From NCBI GenBank assembly GCA_039881145.1, contig JAYKKI010000052.1, positions 13,395,001 to 13,459,000 of the forward strand: a DNA stretch of 64,000 bases. The letters run 5' to 3'. A program made the translations under genes and the position numbers. This document shows positions 35,285-48,079 of this stretch, one piece after another. The notes beneath the pieces were generated by a model. It saw nothing but the letters and a program-made list of their open reading frames with translations. It was not told where the DNA came from and did no database searches. The DNA is from Druceiella hillmani. Its lineage: Eukaryota; Arthropoda; Insecta; Lepidoptera; Hepialidae. Numbering within the stretch: position 1 is the first letter of the stretch; each line of letters starts with the position of its first letter.

Positions 35285-35820
35285 ATACATTTAATATTCC
35301 GTATTTATTTATACAAACAGACATTGCATTAGAGGCATACGATTACAGAAACATACGTACATACACAAATACAAAACTGTATACATATCTTGGAGAGAAA
35401 AACAGGATGTGAGCAGAAAAAGGACGGTAAGTATTATAACAAACAGTTATGTGGAATATTTGAGACGTTTTTTGAACATATATATTCTCTTTTTACAAAC
35501 TATGTATTTAAAATATTCTGTTATTATTTAAATAAACATATGTTGTATCACAGGTACGCTCGCTAGTGTACATTTTTACGTAAATCCACATGACTTTACG
35601 TAGGCACTAATAAAGGTATTTAAACAAGTAAAAAAATACTTACATAAATAGAAAAGGAAAACAAGATGTGAGCAGAGAAAGGACGGTAAATATTATAACA
35701 AGGAATTATGTGGAAAATTTTATGTTTCGAGAATGTATGTATTGCCTTTTTACAAACTATGCATTTAAAATATTCTGTGCTTATTTTTATAAACATATAT
35801 TGCATTGCACTTTTCTCAAC
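35285..35820. repeat. Diverged 225-bp satellite, left block
   Basis: Two to three degenerate units with GGACGGTAA.TATTATAACAA, TATGTGGA, ACAAACTATG.ATTTAAAATA and TTCTGT..TTATTT. Same family as 36440-37300. ORFs on both strands at 35620-35952 are within the satellite edge and have no motif. Confidence 0.75.
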
Positions 35821-36439
35821 TACATTCACTGCGCCATCTCGAAGTTTTTTTATATAATCTATGTAATATTTTCTGTATACTCTATTATGAAAACTGTGGA
35901 CAAAAAATTCGAAATCGTAAATATTGGCAGAATTTTTCATCCATTATTGTGACAAAAAATAAAGTACATTAGGGAAAACCTTTTCATGAACTTTATATTT
36001 CTTCAATTTGTAAACCATTAAATGGGCCTTAGTTTTGATTATTATCTACAATACTCGAATTAATATTGCCCGAGAAATTTGGACTCAACACGTTCGACAG
36101 ACTATATACTTAACATACTTTTACAGTCTTTCCCAGTCATAACAGAATGGTAAAACCTGTTCAAAAACAATTTTTAAAACTAAAACTTTAAAAAATGCAA
36201 AAAAAAGACCTGCGTTATTGAACCTACCTACAAAATGCAGAATGAACATTTTGGTTTCAGGATAGTCACGATATTAAAATTGTCTGACATTTAAAAAAAT
36301 TTTTCAGTTAGGCTCTTTTTAATTTTAATTCTTCTTCAATTAGAATTTATTCTATTAGACTCTGGATACAAAACATTCCACGAAATTACAACTAAAAAAA
36401 TTAAGATTGTTGGTATTCCCCAGTAAAACAACCATTGCA
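35821..36439. other. Unique AT-rich spacer splitting the satellite
   Basis: No satellite landmarks and no gene. It may be an inserted sequence or a fully decayed unit. Confidence 0.4.
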
Positions 36440-37300
36440 TTCTTTAGCAAGTACACATACATATGTAACTACACATGAATTTACGTAGATACTAACATAC
36501 GCCCTTACGCAAATACAAAAATATATACATAACTAGACAAAGAAGACGGCAAATATTACAACAAACAAATATGTGGAGTTCCTGAGAAATTTCTCGAATG
36601 CATGTGTTGTCTTTTTATGGACTACGCATTTAAAATATTCTGTCCTTATTTATACAAACAGATATTGCATTGCAGCTACACATACATATGTAACTACACA
36701 TGAATTTATGTATATACTAACATAGGCCCTTACACAAATACAAAAATATATACATAACTAGACAAAGAAGACGGCAAATATTATAACAAAAAAATATGTG
36801 GAGTTCCTGAGAAGTTTTTCGAATCTAAGTATTGCCTTTTTACAGACTAGGCATTTAAAATATTCTGTACTTATTTATACAAACAGACATTGTATTGCAG
36901 GTACACATACATATTTAACTCCACATGAATTTGTATAGACACTAATATAGGCCCTTACACAAATACAAAAATATATACATAACTAGTCAAAGAAGAACGG
37001 CAAATATTATAACAAAAAATTATGTGGAGTTCCTGGGAAGTTTCTCGAATGCATGTATTGTCTTTTTACAGACCACGAATTTAAATATTAGGTGCTTATT
37101 TATTATATATACATTCATAGCAGGTACACATACATAATTAAATGGACATAAATTTATATATAAACTAACATATGCACTCATACAAATTCATAAATACATA
37201 CATAGTTAGGAATTAAAAGGACGGCAAATATTACAACAAGAAATTATATGGATTTTTGGGACGTTTGTTGAACGTGTATATTGAATGAGTATTTTCGCAT
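36440..37300. repeat. 225-bp tandem satellite, four units
   Basis: The landmark TACACATAC recurs at 36452, 36677, 36902 and 37125, periods of 225, 225 and 223. Units share AACATA.GCCCTTAC, ATACATAACTAG.CAAAGAAG and ACGGCAAATATTA.AACAA. Confidence 0.9.
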
Positions 37301-39937
37301 GTCGGCATGTTATTTATTCTACAAATTAACATCATATAGTGTAAATGACTTCATGCCTGGTATTTTTATGTGTTAGAATGAGTAAGGCGCTTTTCACAAC
37401 GTTATCCAAAGCTGGGAGTAATGAAGGTAGTAAATCAAGAATATAACAAGCTAAGATATAACAAGCTGCTGGAATTATTTCGTATAATAAAGATGTGTTC
37501 TAGAATGGAAAGATTAGGTTGCTTTCGGGTATAGATTTAAACTCGAAAATTTGGCTATATTTTTACATACTTCTTTTGTTTATAAGCGAATTCTTGGATT
37601 GAGATTTTACAACCGAAATAAAGCATAATTTTAACAAAATAATTGTTATGTCTTGTTTCATGTAAAATCAGAACACAAAAGCTAAATTTAAATTTAATTT
37701 TTTTAAGGGTCATTGGTTCCCAGACCCTAGCAATTTCTATATATTGAAGGGCTAAGTAGATTAAATGTATAAAATAAAAATATATGGAATAGAAAATAAG
37801 CCAATATATCAATAAAACGAGAGTAATGTTTTGTATTTCTACTTCCAAACAAAGCCAGTTTATTTTTTATCAAAATCCATTAGGTATTTTTTTACGAAAA
37901 AAAATAAATATTTTCATAATGCACACCTTAGTAATCAAACATATTTTTTTCGACTGGCCTTCCTGCAAAATAAGAAACTACTTTATTAGATGAAGTTCTC
38001 AGCTATGTCATCAACTAAATAAAAAGTAAATCCACGTAAAAATTTGAACATTTGTCTATTAGTTTTAAATAAAAGTGTATATTTATGTAATTTATATTCT
38101 GATAATTATATTCATTTTATGGCAACTTTAAGTATCTTTCTGATTGGCCGATTTTCTTTTGGACAAACACAAAGCACACTGAAGATATTAATGGAAATAT
38201 GTTTAATATATTTCGAAATTTTATCAATACTCGATTTTAAGTCAACAGATGCGAAATTAAAATACAACAGAATTCCCTTCCTCGTCTTATTTTAATGCTA
38301 AACTATATAAGGAATTAATTCATTCATGACGGTTTGAAAGAAATTGTAAAAATGTCAGCGATTTTACAAGTTTTATTTAGTTTATTCTCACCGTACTGTT
38401 ACTCTTGAATTTGGCTAAAATATGAATGACATAGCCTGCGTTTATGTCGCAGATATATTGTATAATACACAATATTACATAAACGCTAGCCGGTTAGGAA
38501 AACAGCGTAGTCTTCTATCCCGTGTTCACACGGATTTTGGTTGCGATACGTTCTACTAAGCGGCGGCTGTCGTTTAGTTGTTTTGTTAACAAGGGACAGT
38601 GTAGGGTGAATATAATTTAAGAATAACAGTTACAAATTGAACCTCATTTATTATTAAAAATCGCAAAAGTCTCATAAAGTTATAAATTAAGAAAGTCTTA
38701 AAAATCTTATAAAATAAGCAATATAAAAAGTAAAGGCACTCATGTTAAGCGGAAGTACCTTCTTACACAAGCAGTATATACAGTTTGTAATAAAGCAGAG
38801 ATAAAAGTTTGTCATTATTACAAAGTTAGCGTTGTATGAGAAATAATCATGACACAAATTAGCAAAAAATAACAAACAATGAATGGCAAATCTTAACACT
38901 TTTCAATTGTCTATCTATTAATCATAAGACTAATAAAATGGTATAATTGACAGGTTGGACACAAGGAAGCATATTTATTATTTGATTTCCTTTTTCTGGA
39001 TGTAGAACCTATAATTTATTCTGTGAAGTATTTTATCAGGAGTTGTCCAATTTCTGTAGATAATTTCAACAATAAATCAAAATATTACTCCATAGGAATT
39101 ATACGAAAACACGACCCTCAAAGGCTTTTTTCTTCAAAATTACATAATCTTCGTTACCAATAAACATTAAATTTACTTTGTGTACCAATAATATTGCACG
39201 GGTGTTCAACGAATTCTGAAATCCAAGACCACCTTACCCGTTTTAATCGTAAACTTATATTACTTCGTAAGGACAGGCCAACAGCAACCGACAAATGTCC
39301 CACTAGGAACGATTCTAAATGGTGGTATTAGCAGCATTTCGTTTCAGTTGAAATTTCGTTTCTCGGGGGTATGTTTATCCTGAAAACAATCCAAAAATAC
39401 CATATTGTGGGGTGACAATATGTTTAAATTACGCTTCAAGAATTTTAAAAAAGGTTGATATGTGTTACATTTGGTTAATAATCGTTTCTTGTGCATATTT
39501 TTAGTTATTGAACAAATAGTTGTTCAGTAACTATATGAATTCCAACGTTGTAAGAACATATTTCATACATTATTTTAATTTTTTTTGCTTTAATTTTTAA
39601 AAATATACTGATGACCGTCTGAAAAACAGGAAACCTTTGAAACAAAGTGAAGTCGTAGGTAAGTATCCATCTATCTGTCACTTCAATAACTCAAACATTT
39701 CTTGATAAATAGACTTGAAACTGGAAATGTAAATATAAAATGTTTATAGGTTTGAGTCACTTAGTGATTAAATATAGATAATACATATAATTTTTGACAA
39801 GGCCTATATACATGAAGGACGCACGTGTTTATACACACGTTGTGATCTTAATTATTGAGAGCAATGTCTATTATGTTGTAGGTTAATAAAATAATTTTCC
39901 AGCTCGTTTAGTATGAGTAGTGAAAAACAAACATGCT

Positions 39938-39941
<4 letters not shown>
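37301..39941. other. Mostly featureless, one GC pocket at 38400-38610
   Basis: No gene recognised. Around 38518-38600 there is CCCGTGTTCACACGG followed by AAGCGGCGGCTG, reminiscent of the terminal region of PIF/Harbinger-type DNA transposons. A possibly related GC-rich end is at about 41240-41400 in the opposite orientation. Evidence is weak. Confidence 0.3.

Positions 39942-40014
<73 letters not shown>
39942..40014. repeat. (TA)n(TG)n microsatellite
   Basis: About 16 TA units followed by about 20 TG units. Confidence 0.95.
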
Positions 40015-40018
<4 letters not shown>

Positions 40019-40546
40019 CTATGCGCCAAGAAGAACGTTAATATAACAAATTTTTTAAACTACTGCTTTTTGTTACATTTTTTTCTCAATCGACAAATCT
40101 TCTAGATAGTTCCTTGCAAATAACAATTATCTATACATATAATAATATTGTAACAAACTGAATTCTCTACATGGAAAATATTTTAAAAAGAGTGATATAG
40201 CGTATAGAATGAAAACAGAAGCTAGAAAACCATTTTTTTTAATTTTTGTCAGTTATTTTGTGCGTCAATCACGTAAAATTTACTGACTGGATGGATTTTG
40301 ATGAAATTTGGTATGGTAATAATTTATACTAAAGAGCAACATATGAGACAGAAAAAAAAGAGGTGTGAAAAAATTGCGTTTTCTTATGTGGTCAGTAAAA
40401 ATTTATATATAATCCTGAATGAGTTGGTATCTTTCTATATTTCTTGCACATTACCAATTTTACACTACGGTAATAAACAAATATTTTTAACTAAAGTAAT
40501 ATAAAATACGAGAACAGGGTAAATGATTATCGAAAACGTGCCGTGG

Positions 40547-40592
40547 AAAAGTTATCTTAAAGAATATTGTAATTTTTTTTAAGATAACTTTT
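40547..40592. repeat. 15-bp perfect hairpin
   Basis: AAAAGTTATCTTAAA pairs with TTTAAGATAACTTTT; loop about 16 nt, AT-rich. Confidence 0.7.
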
Positions 40593-40659
40593 ACTTTTTT
40601 AAATCTTGACCTTTTCATCGCTGATGAAGTATATATAGATGTTTGCATAATCATCTTAC

Positions 40660-40712
40660 CAACACCGACAGCTATAAGTACGCAACCTCCCGATGCAGTG
40701 AATAAATTGGAA
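40660..40712 (-). CDS. Possible short exon, tetraspanin TM1-like
   Basis: On the minus strand a strong acceptor (CATTCTATTTGTATCTATTCAG) is followed by a 53-bp frame encoding SNLFTASGGCVLIAVGV and then the donor GTAAGA. The pattern N-L-F..SG..LI.VGV resembles the first membrane segment of insect tetraspanins (consensus FNLLF..SG..LI.VG). No other tetraspanin feature such as CCG was found nearby, so this rests on splice-site quality and a short hydrophobic match. Confidence 0.22.
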
Positions 40713-41469
40713 CTGAATAGATACAAATAGAATGAAATAGATATAATTAAGCCATCTTAATTTAGAATAATTCCTGACATATCTATGTAGTATAATGCAA
40801 TTATATATTTTGTTATATAAACATTTTTTCTTTTCAATATTTTACTTAAACGTACAAATTTAAAACGGTTTTTTTTTTTAATTTGGTTAATAAATAATAA
40901 AATATGATAACGCCACGACAACATTATATCTACGGTCGTAAACAGTCGGCCATGTGACTGACGAAATAGTTTCGTTTAATTGCAACAGATGGCGCACATG
41001 AATTGGTGTTGTCGTTTTTGATTTGGCTTATGTTCCTTTGTTGATTTTAATGAGTGAAATAACATCCAAGACCCAGTCATTCGTCCATAGCTTTTTCACT
41101 GTCCCAGACTGCTCATTGTAGAAATTTATGATCGGTAGATTAAAATTTTCCTTAAATGCACTATTCTCACACGTTTTTTCATTGTTTTGACTCTTAAAAC
41201 GAATATTATACGCACTTTTACGTAACAAATATGCTGTTTGCGACGCCATTTTTGATGTTATGATAATGCAACGCTACCGGCTGCGATATTTGGAACTAAA
41301 ATCTCAAAGCGGCGTACCTATGATACGCTTAATTGTATGCCAGCGGCAGGTTTCTTAGCCGCTTTGTGGAAACACGGCAGGCTATTCCAATGTGACGTAC
41401 TTTTTTCTGGCGAATTGACCCATTCTGAATACACGACGACCGTATTTGAAAACGGCGCTGTTTTGCAAA
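40713..41469. other. Spacer with a GC pocket at 41240-41400
   Basis: The pocket includes CGCTACCGGCTGCG, AAGCGGCGTACC and GCCGCTTTGTGGAAACACGGC. The minus strand has a 73-codon ORF starting ATGGCGTCGCAAACAGC at 41249 with a fair start context (AAAATGG) but no recognised domain. Confidence 0.3.
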
Positions 41470-41474
41470 CCGAT

Positions 41475-41600
41475 TAATATTTATGTAATACGGCGTATTA
41501 CACAATATTGGTGTAATACGGCGTATTACACATTATTGATGTAATACGGCGTATGTAATACGGTTAGTATTTATGTAATACGGCGTATTACACGTTATCT
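41475..41600. repeat. Cluster of TGTAATACGGCGTATTACA palindromes
   Basis: The 19-bp near-palindrome (9-bp arms around one base) occurs completely three times, at about 41484, 41511 and 41575, and once truncated at about 41541, in 126 bp. CpG-containing palindromes are conspicuous in this AT-rich region. No flanking gene is identified. Confidence 0.85.
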
Positions 41601-42424
<824 letters not shown>

Positions 42425-42430
42425 TATATT

Positions 42431-42927
42431 ATCATCATCATCATATATATTAATACGCTAAGGTTAAGATGTTACTCCCCCTTTTTAGAAAAAACCTCAC
42501 AACTAATCCACATAAATTATATATCATTTTATAGATAATTGCTTGCTCTACCGGCATCCACAACTAAAAAATTTATTATTGCTATTGTTTTTGCAAATTA
42601 ATTAATTATTAAAATTATATACACAAAACAGCAATGCTGCCATCTAACGTCAATATGATTGACGGTCGGTAACATTTTTGTTTAATTTCAAATCCACTCA
42701 CGTATGAATAAAGTGGCGCTTTAGCTCAATGCTTTTGATACTTGCGCCTCTATATGTCAATTTTAGTAAAATATTTGTTTGATCTGTCATCTGAGCTTCA
42801 TAATGGAATAAAAACGTAATAAGCAGTGTGCAAAATTAGAAATGAATTGAATACCTGCAATCAATTTTGATTTATTAAATTGAGTTGAATAATTTATAAT
42901 GCGAAGACTTCGCACGGGTCACGCTAG
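42431..42927 (-). mobile_element. Short RTE-like retroposon, copy 2
   Basis: Same family and orientation as 7828-8251: CTAGCGTGACCCGTGC head at the right, ATCATC tail at the left. It has about 82 bp (from about 42811 to 42895) that the other two copies lack. A candidate 8-9 bp target duplication GTATATTA flanks it (42424-42431 and 42927-42934). Confidence 0.72.
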
Positions 42928-43189
42928 TATATTATATATAAGCGTTTTCTTCCCCCAGCAACATCGAATGACCCCATAACTACATGTGATATAATGGAAT
43001 CTTCTATACATTGCCTCTTCGTGTACTCGTATTATAACACCTTCTCTTTCACGTTAAGCGGAGCTGACGTGTGCACTTACGAACTCAACGGAAAGTCTGA
43101 TCAAAAAATGTTACTCTTGACATTTTAATTTGTTTTTTTTTGGGACTATATTTGTTTGGTTACAAGAATACACATTTTATGCGGATGTG

Positions 43190-43745
43190 TCGTTTATTTT
43201 GAAAACGTTGTATTTTATGAGGCTACGAGTTAATAGCAAGATGTCTCTCTGTGATCACTTCGTTGTCTGTCGGTCTATCAAAGCCCTATTTCTCAGGAAC
43301 GTCTCAGGCGTGGAGGTATTAAGTTTAAATTAATATCAAGAACTTAGATGTATGGTTCCTTGGAGCAGTAAAAATTCCAGATTCTAAGTCAACACAATTA
43401 AGAAGAACCATAAAAATTTATGCAGCCTATTTTGACACTCGCAAATAATCAAAACCTATAGGTTACTTCCCATGGACACATAATCATGAAGTTTGGTAAG
43501 AAACAAAGTCTCATAGCGCAAGTATAGTATAAAATCGGAAAATCTTTAAATTGTATTTACCTCACATAAAAAAATATTTTCTTAAACATGCCCATGAGAA
43601 ATATATAGTAAGCAATAAATTTTCTTTTAAAATTAAAATTTTATAAAGAGTTTAGTATGAATATTATGTACCATTAAATGTTTATAAATGTCTAAATGTG
43701 TACTGAACCATCGCAGTGCGAGTTCCACTCGTGCTCGACAAGTTT
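43190..43745 (+). repeat. Dispersed repeat, long copy
   Basis: It carries the ordered phrases TGATCACTTCGTTGTCTGTC, ATCAAGAACTTAGATGTATG, GGTTACTTCCCATGGACAC, AATCATGAAGTTTGGTAAGA, and at the end CCATCGCAGTGCGAGTTCC. These are internal and terminal landmarks of the insect dispersed repeat whose start is GGTTCCGTAC.TCAAAAGG. Non-coding. The short ORF at 43130-43333 lies across its start. Confidence 0.6.
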
Positions 43746-44717
43746 TCTTAATTACTTTCATAAATTTGAATTGTAAACATTAGTTTAAGTTTGTTCGTGT
43801 TAGTTATTTTTTAGGAAAAGCTAAATTCATTTCGAAAAAAGTTGATTAAAGTTATTTAATATATGAGCACTGTGCCCATACAAATATATTTTTAATATTT
43901 AATTTTCATACTATTAAAATGTTCCCAGTTTGGGAATTAAATATTTTATGTACACTAATTTTAGTTTTACACTGAAACATATCGGTCAATTATTTGATTT
44001 TTTTTTTCATTTAGAATTACTATGTACGATTGGTAGTCGCTTTTATTTTAACGTACCAAATTAATACTCCAAAAAGCGACTTACAAGAATTCTTACAAGA
44101 ATTACTATTGAGAATTAAGTGAGCCAACTCGCTCTGTATCCATGCCAAAATTCAATTTTCTACTTCAAATTTTTTTTTGTGGAGTACAACGGTGATAAAC
44201 TGACTAACATATGCGTGTTTGCTTCTATGAAGTAGCATTTGTTTTTATTCTTTTTGAGATACTGATTTTTTTAATATATATTATTCTATTAGAGATGACC
44301 TGGCCATTTTTTAAGATTAAAGTTTTAACCGAAAATGGCCATCACTTAAATTCATAATTTCAATTACAGATGAAAAAAATCACTCATTTAATAACTAAGA
44401 ATTAAAAAAAAGACTCTTTTTAGAGTCATATAGTTGTTTACCTGTCTGTTCGTAAAAGATTTTTTTGGAAAACTTAAGGGTATCAATCAAGTTGAAATAT
44501 AAAATTCCAAGGTTTATGATTTCACAGTTTTATAAAAAAATATAGTTTGTAACGCAATGCTATTAAAACATACATTCATTTAAATATCGAGCTTTTCTTT
44601 ACTCACTATATGTGCCGATGAAAACTTATAGAGCACTTCTGGCCCTACAATTTTGAATTTTTGCAAGAAGGAAAGTCACGTAGTAAAGTAGTGTTTTTTT
44701 TTGAATTTCCAATTCTA

Positions 44718-44756
<39 letters not shown>

Positions 44757-46726
44757 TTTTTTTTTATATTTGTAAAATATCTACTTACTAAGCTTTGGAA
44801 TAATAACATATAATGGTACAGAAACCCCGGGATGTGAGTCCAACTGGCACTGGACCACCCTTTTTTTATTAAAAGATATGAGGCAAAAACTTCATCAATC
44901 GACGTTTATGTATCTTAAAGTGCATAAAATTAAACGGGAATAGTTTCTATATTTTTGGAACATTCGCTGGAATCGAATTACAAAATAATGTTTTGACGAA
45001 AGAGGCGCTTCAAGTTTCGAAAAGAATTATTGTTAAGATAAAATAAGTAATGTTTTACAACGACTCATTTTTGTTTCCATAAATCGAGCATAAACTAAAT
45101 ATGAACTATATATAAAGAAAATACATTTACTCAGACAAAAAAGTACAGATATAGTTATACTTATATCTACTGTTGGACTATGTGTATCTGCCTGCTTAAA
45201 AAAATTCACGATAATCTTACATCGTCATTACATTAAGAAAATGAAAAAAAAATGTTAAAAATTTTAACGAAATGGCCCTTAAACTTTCTCTTCCATGTTT
45301 TTTTTGTAAATTACCCAGCCAAATACTAAAAACAGCAAAAGCTAAGTCAATGTAGTACTGCCTAAATACCAAAAATGAATATATTGAACACCAAAACCTC
45401 GATTTACTGATCGATACCACTAGAGGCCACATCTTTTATATTTCTCCTCTTTATCTTTTAATTTCGCTGTAAAAAAAACTTCGCTGCGTAATATTAATTC
45501 AACAAATAATTAAGCGCATCAAAAACGATTCGTTTATTCAATTATAATGAAGGCTGTAAATACTTCACATTAATTACGCCGGTCAGGTACCGGGTACCCT
45601 TAAAGTGGTGTCTATTGTTAACTTAAGTCAAATTAGTCCACCCAAACGGAAGAAGGAGTCATTACATTTTCTTTATAAGTAAATAACGAAAAGAGATTTT
45701 TTTGCAATACCAATGCTAATTTGTATGAATTAAACTGATTTCCGTAATGAACGTCCCTCATTTGCGTAGATTTCAGCTGTTTGATGTTTTGCGTATTTTC
45801 TTTCATTTTGCATTGAAATTGGGGGTTCCGACAAAAGGTCATGGGGCTTATTGTCCTCAGTAAACGGTTTACGTTCATTATCTCCTCTGTATAGTTAATT
45901 ACTTGTATTGTACTGTTTCGTTTCTTCCGCTCTTGTCTACTTATTTTGTTTCAATTATATTTCAACGGCTGCGTTATTCGGCGACGGAGGGAAGGAAGTC
46001 AAATGAAGCAAACAAAATAATGAAAATGGAAGCCTTTTTAAAACATTTTGAAATATGACATTTAATGGAATTAGTTACACATATTCGTGTATATGGAAAT
46101 GTACATACCTTTGCAAAGGTATTAGATTAATAAATCGAAATTAATATTTATACCGTCCTTTTAATTGTCTCAGGAGCAGTATATATAAGATAAGAGAAAT
46201 TTATTGCGGTATATCTCCGAATTACCCTATATCTATTCACACATTACCTACCTATCCAGAGAAACAAATATACGTAATTTAAAAACCCGTTATAAATATT
46301 TAATTGCGAATATTATCAGGTATAGAAACATTATTAAATAACAATAAAAAACAATTTCAAAAGTGTAAAATGACAGCTATTTTCGTTCTGTACATAGCAG
46401 AAATAAAATTATGATAATTTTTGCTTCATTAAACGTAACTAAACGCAGTAGATGTGATGATGTTGCCTGTGCAGTCGTAATGTTCAAATTATTGTGACTG
46501 CTGTTCATTTTTATAGTCTTATCGTTGAGTATATTATTTAAAAATGTATAGTTTAACAACAACTGTTATTTAGTTAATATTGTTTGTTAATTATAAATTG
46601 CAAACATACGCCGTGTTTCATTTATTGACTAGCGCGCGAGCTTCGAATTTTAGTGATATAAGTAATTATAATTTGAGTAATTTTACAAGTAACAACTTTT
46701 AATATAGCTTTTTAGAAAGAAGAGTC
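43746..46726. other. AT-rich stretch with one small (TA)n
   Basis: No gene recognised. (TA)n at 44718-44755 is interrupted by CA. Minus-strand ORFs at 45217-45432 and 45633-45878 have no recognised domain. Confidence 0.45.
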
Positions 46727-47002
46727 GTTTTTCGAAATTTTTTTTTTTTTATTTTATTATTGCAATCTGTCATTTGAGGCTTGTTTGGAGTTTTTGTGAG
46801 GCTATGTCTGGTCGGTGGTCTGCTGCGAGAATTGCTGTGTCATCAGCAAAAGTGCCCGTAACAACACCTTCTGTGACTGGGAGGTCAGCTGTGTAAAGCA
46901 GGTACAGTATTGGGCCCATAACGCTTCCCTGGGGAACTCCTGCTTGGATCGGATAGAGAGATGTAGTTTCAGTTCCCTATTTAACGTAGAAGTTTTTCGA
47001 AA
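46727..47002 (-). mobile_element. Internally deleted, 5'-truncated Jockey copy with target duplications
   Basis: The minus strand begins with a reverse-transcriptase segment equal to 30976-31172 of the full copy (motif [11 protein letters not shown], then the region of the catalytic FADD box, read as ADDTAIL), then jumps directly to the last 30 bases of the 3' untranslated region and a poly(A) run. About 690 bp (from about 31173 to 31860) are missing. The junction shares only CT. The whole 253-bp unit is flanked by the 11-bp direct repeat GTTTTTCGAAA at 46727-46737 and 46992-47002. Confidence 0.9.
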
Positions 47003-47589
47003 AATGGTACTATTTTTTAAAGTATTTATTATCATATAAATTTGCCTTTGAAAAATTACATGCATCTCTGTCCCCTTAGCTTATATCATATTCTTGACCG
47101 ATTTTTGTGATTCTTTATTTGTATTGTAAGCTTTGTACTACTTGACAAATCGTACAATTAGTACAAATAGTACAATTTTCCTAAGCAATTTCCGACAAAA
47201 CTCCGTTCTTTCATGTGCAGAGATTTTTCTCGGCTCCCGTCTTATGCGAATCTCCTCTCTGCTGACTTATTTTTTTAAAGTTTACACGCGAAATGATAAT
47301 GTTCATATTTTGTGATGCATGTTAATTTTTTTCAATAACTCGTAGTTTATGTAATCTCGCTTTTTTCTTATCTACTTTATTATTTTTTGTTATATGTATT
47401 TTTAAGTAAACATTATTTTAATTTTATTAATAATTATAATAATCATTAACTCTATAAAGTGTCATTTGGCTGCGCGGTTTTCTTTTTTTCGTTTTTTCCG
47501 GAACGTTTATAAGTATAATACATGCATGTTATATTTTCAGAAAATATAAAAAAGTCAATATTTCGTAAAAAAATAGAATTTTGGGCGCT
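47003..47589. other. No gene recognised
   Basis: AT-rich; the ORF at 47133-47315 has no motif. Confidence 0.4.
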
Positions 47590-48079
47590 TTCATTGCTAA
47601 CACTAACTAACCTTTACGAGATATATCAAAATGTCGTACCATGGAATCGTGTTTTTTTATAAATATCTAGAAAAAAGTCCCGAATGACATATTTCTATAT
47701 CCTACGGATTTTTATTAATTTTTTTTTGAGTTATACTTTCGAAGTTATTTTGATCAATAGTATATTAATTTTTATTTAACTAAACAATAAAATGATCAAT
47801 AGTATATTAATTTTTATTTAACTAAAAAAAGTTAATTTCGTTGATTATTTGATGTAGCTACAATTTTCTCTTTACAGTAAATCATTATTATTAATATTTT
47901 AGAAGATATCTCAGATATAAAATTACCAAAAATCAGTATTCGCGATGCCGATGCCGTGCACAGACGACGGCAGCAGCGCGCGGCGGCGGTGCATGACCGA
48001 CTAATATTATTAATCGCTCCACCATTACACCACATTAGGACCCACATTGGACTCGTGCGAAGCCGAGGTCGATCGCTAG
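47590..48079 (-). mobile_element. RTE-like/SINE-like retroposon
   Basis: On the minus strand it begins ACTAGCGATCGACCTCGGC and TTCGCACGAGTCC, a head resembling the CTAGC..G..C.CGGCTTCGC starts of arthropod RTE-like retroposons, followed by a GC-rich patch (CGCCGCGCGCTGCTGCCG) and an AT-rich body with ATATCTCGTAAAGG and GAAAGCGCCCAAAATTC. The left boundary is approximate. A 42-bp direct duplication (GATCAATAGTATATTAATTT...) is at 47752-47830. Confidence 0.5.

Noticed and set aside
46802..47065. 87- and 74-codon ORFs on both strands
   Set aside because: They are pieces of the internally deleted Jockey copy and its flank.
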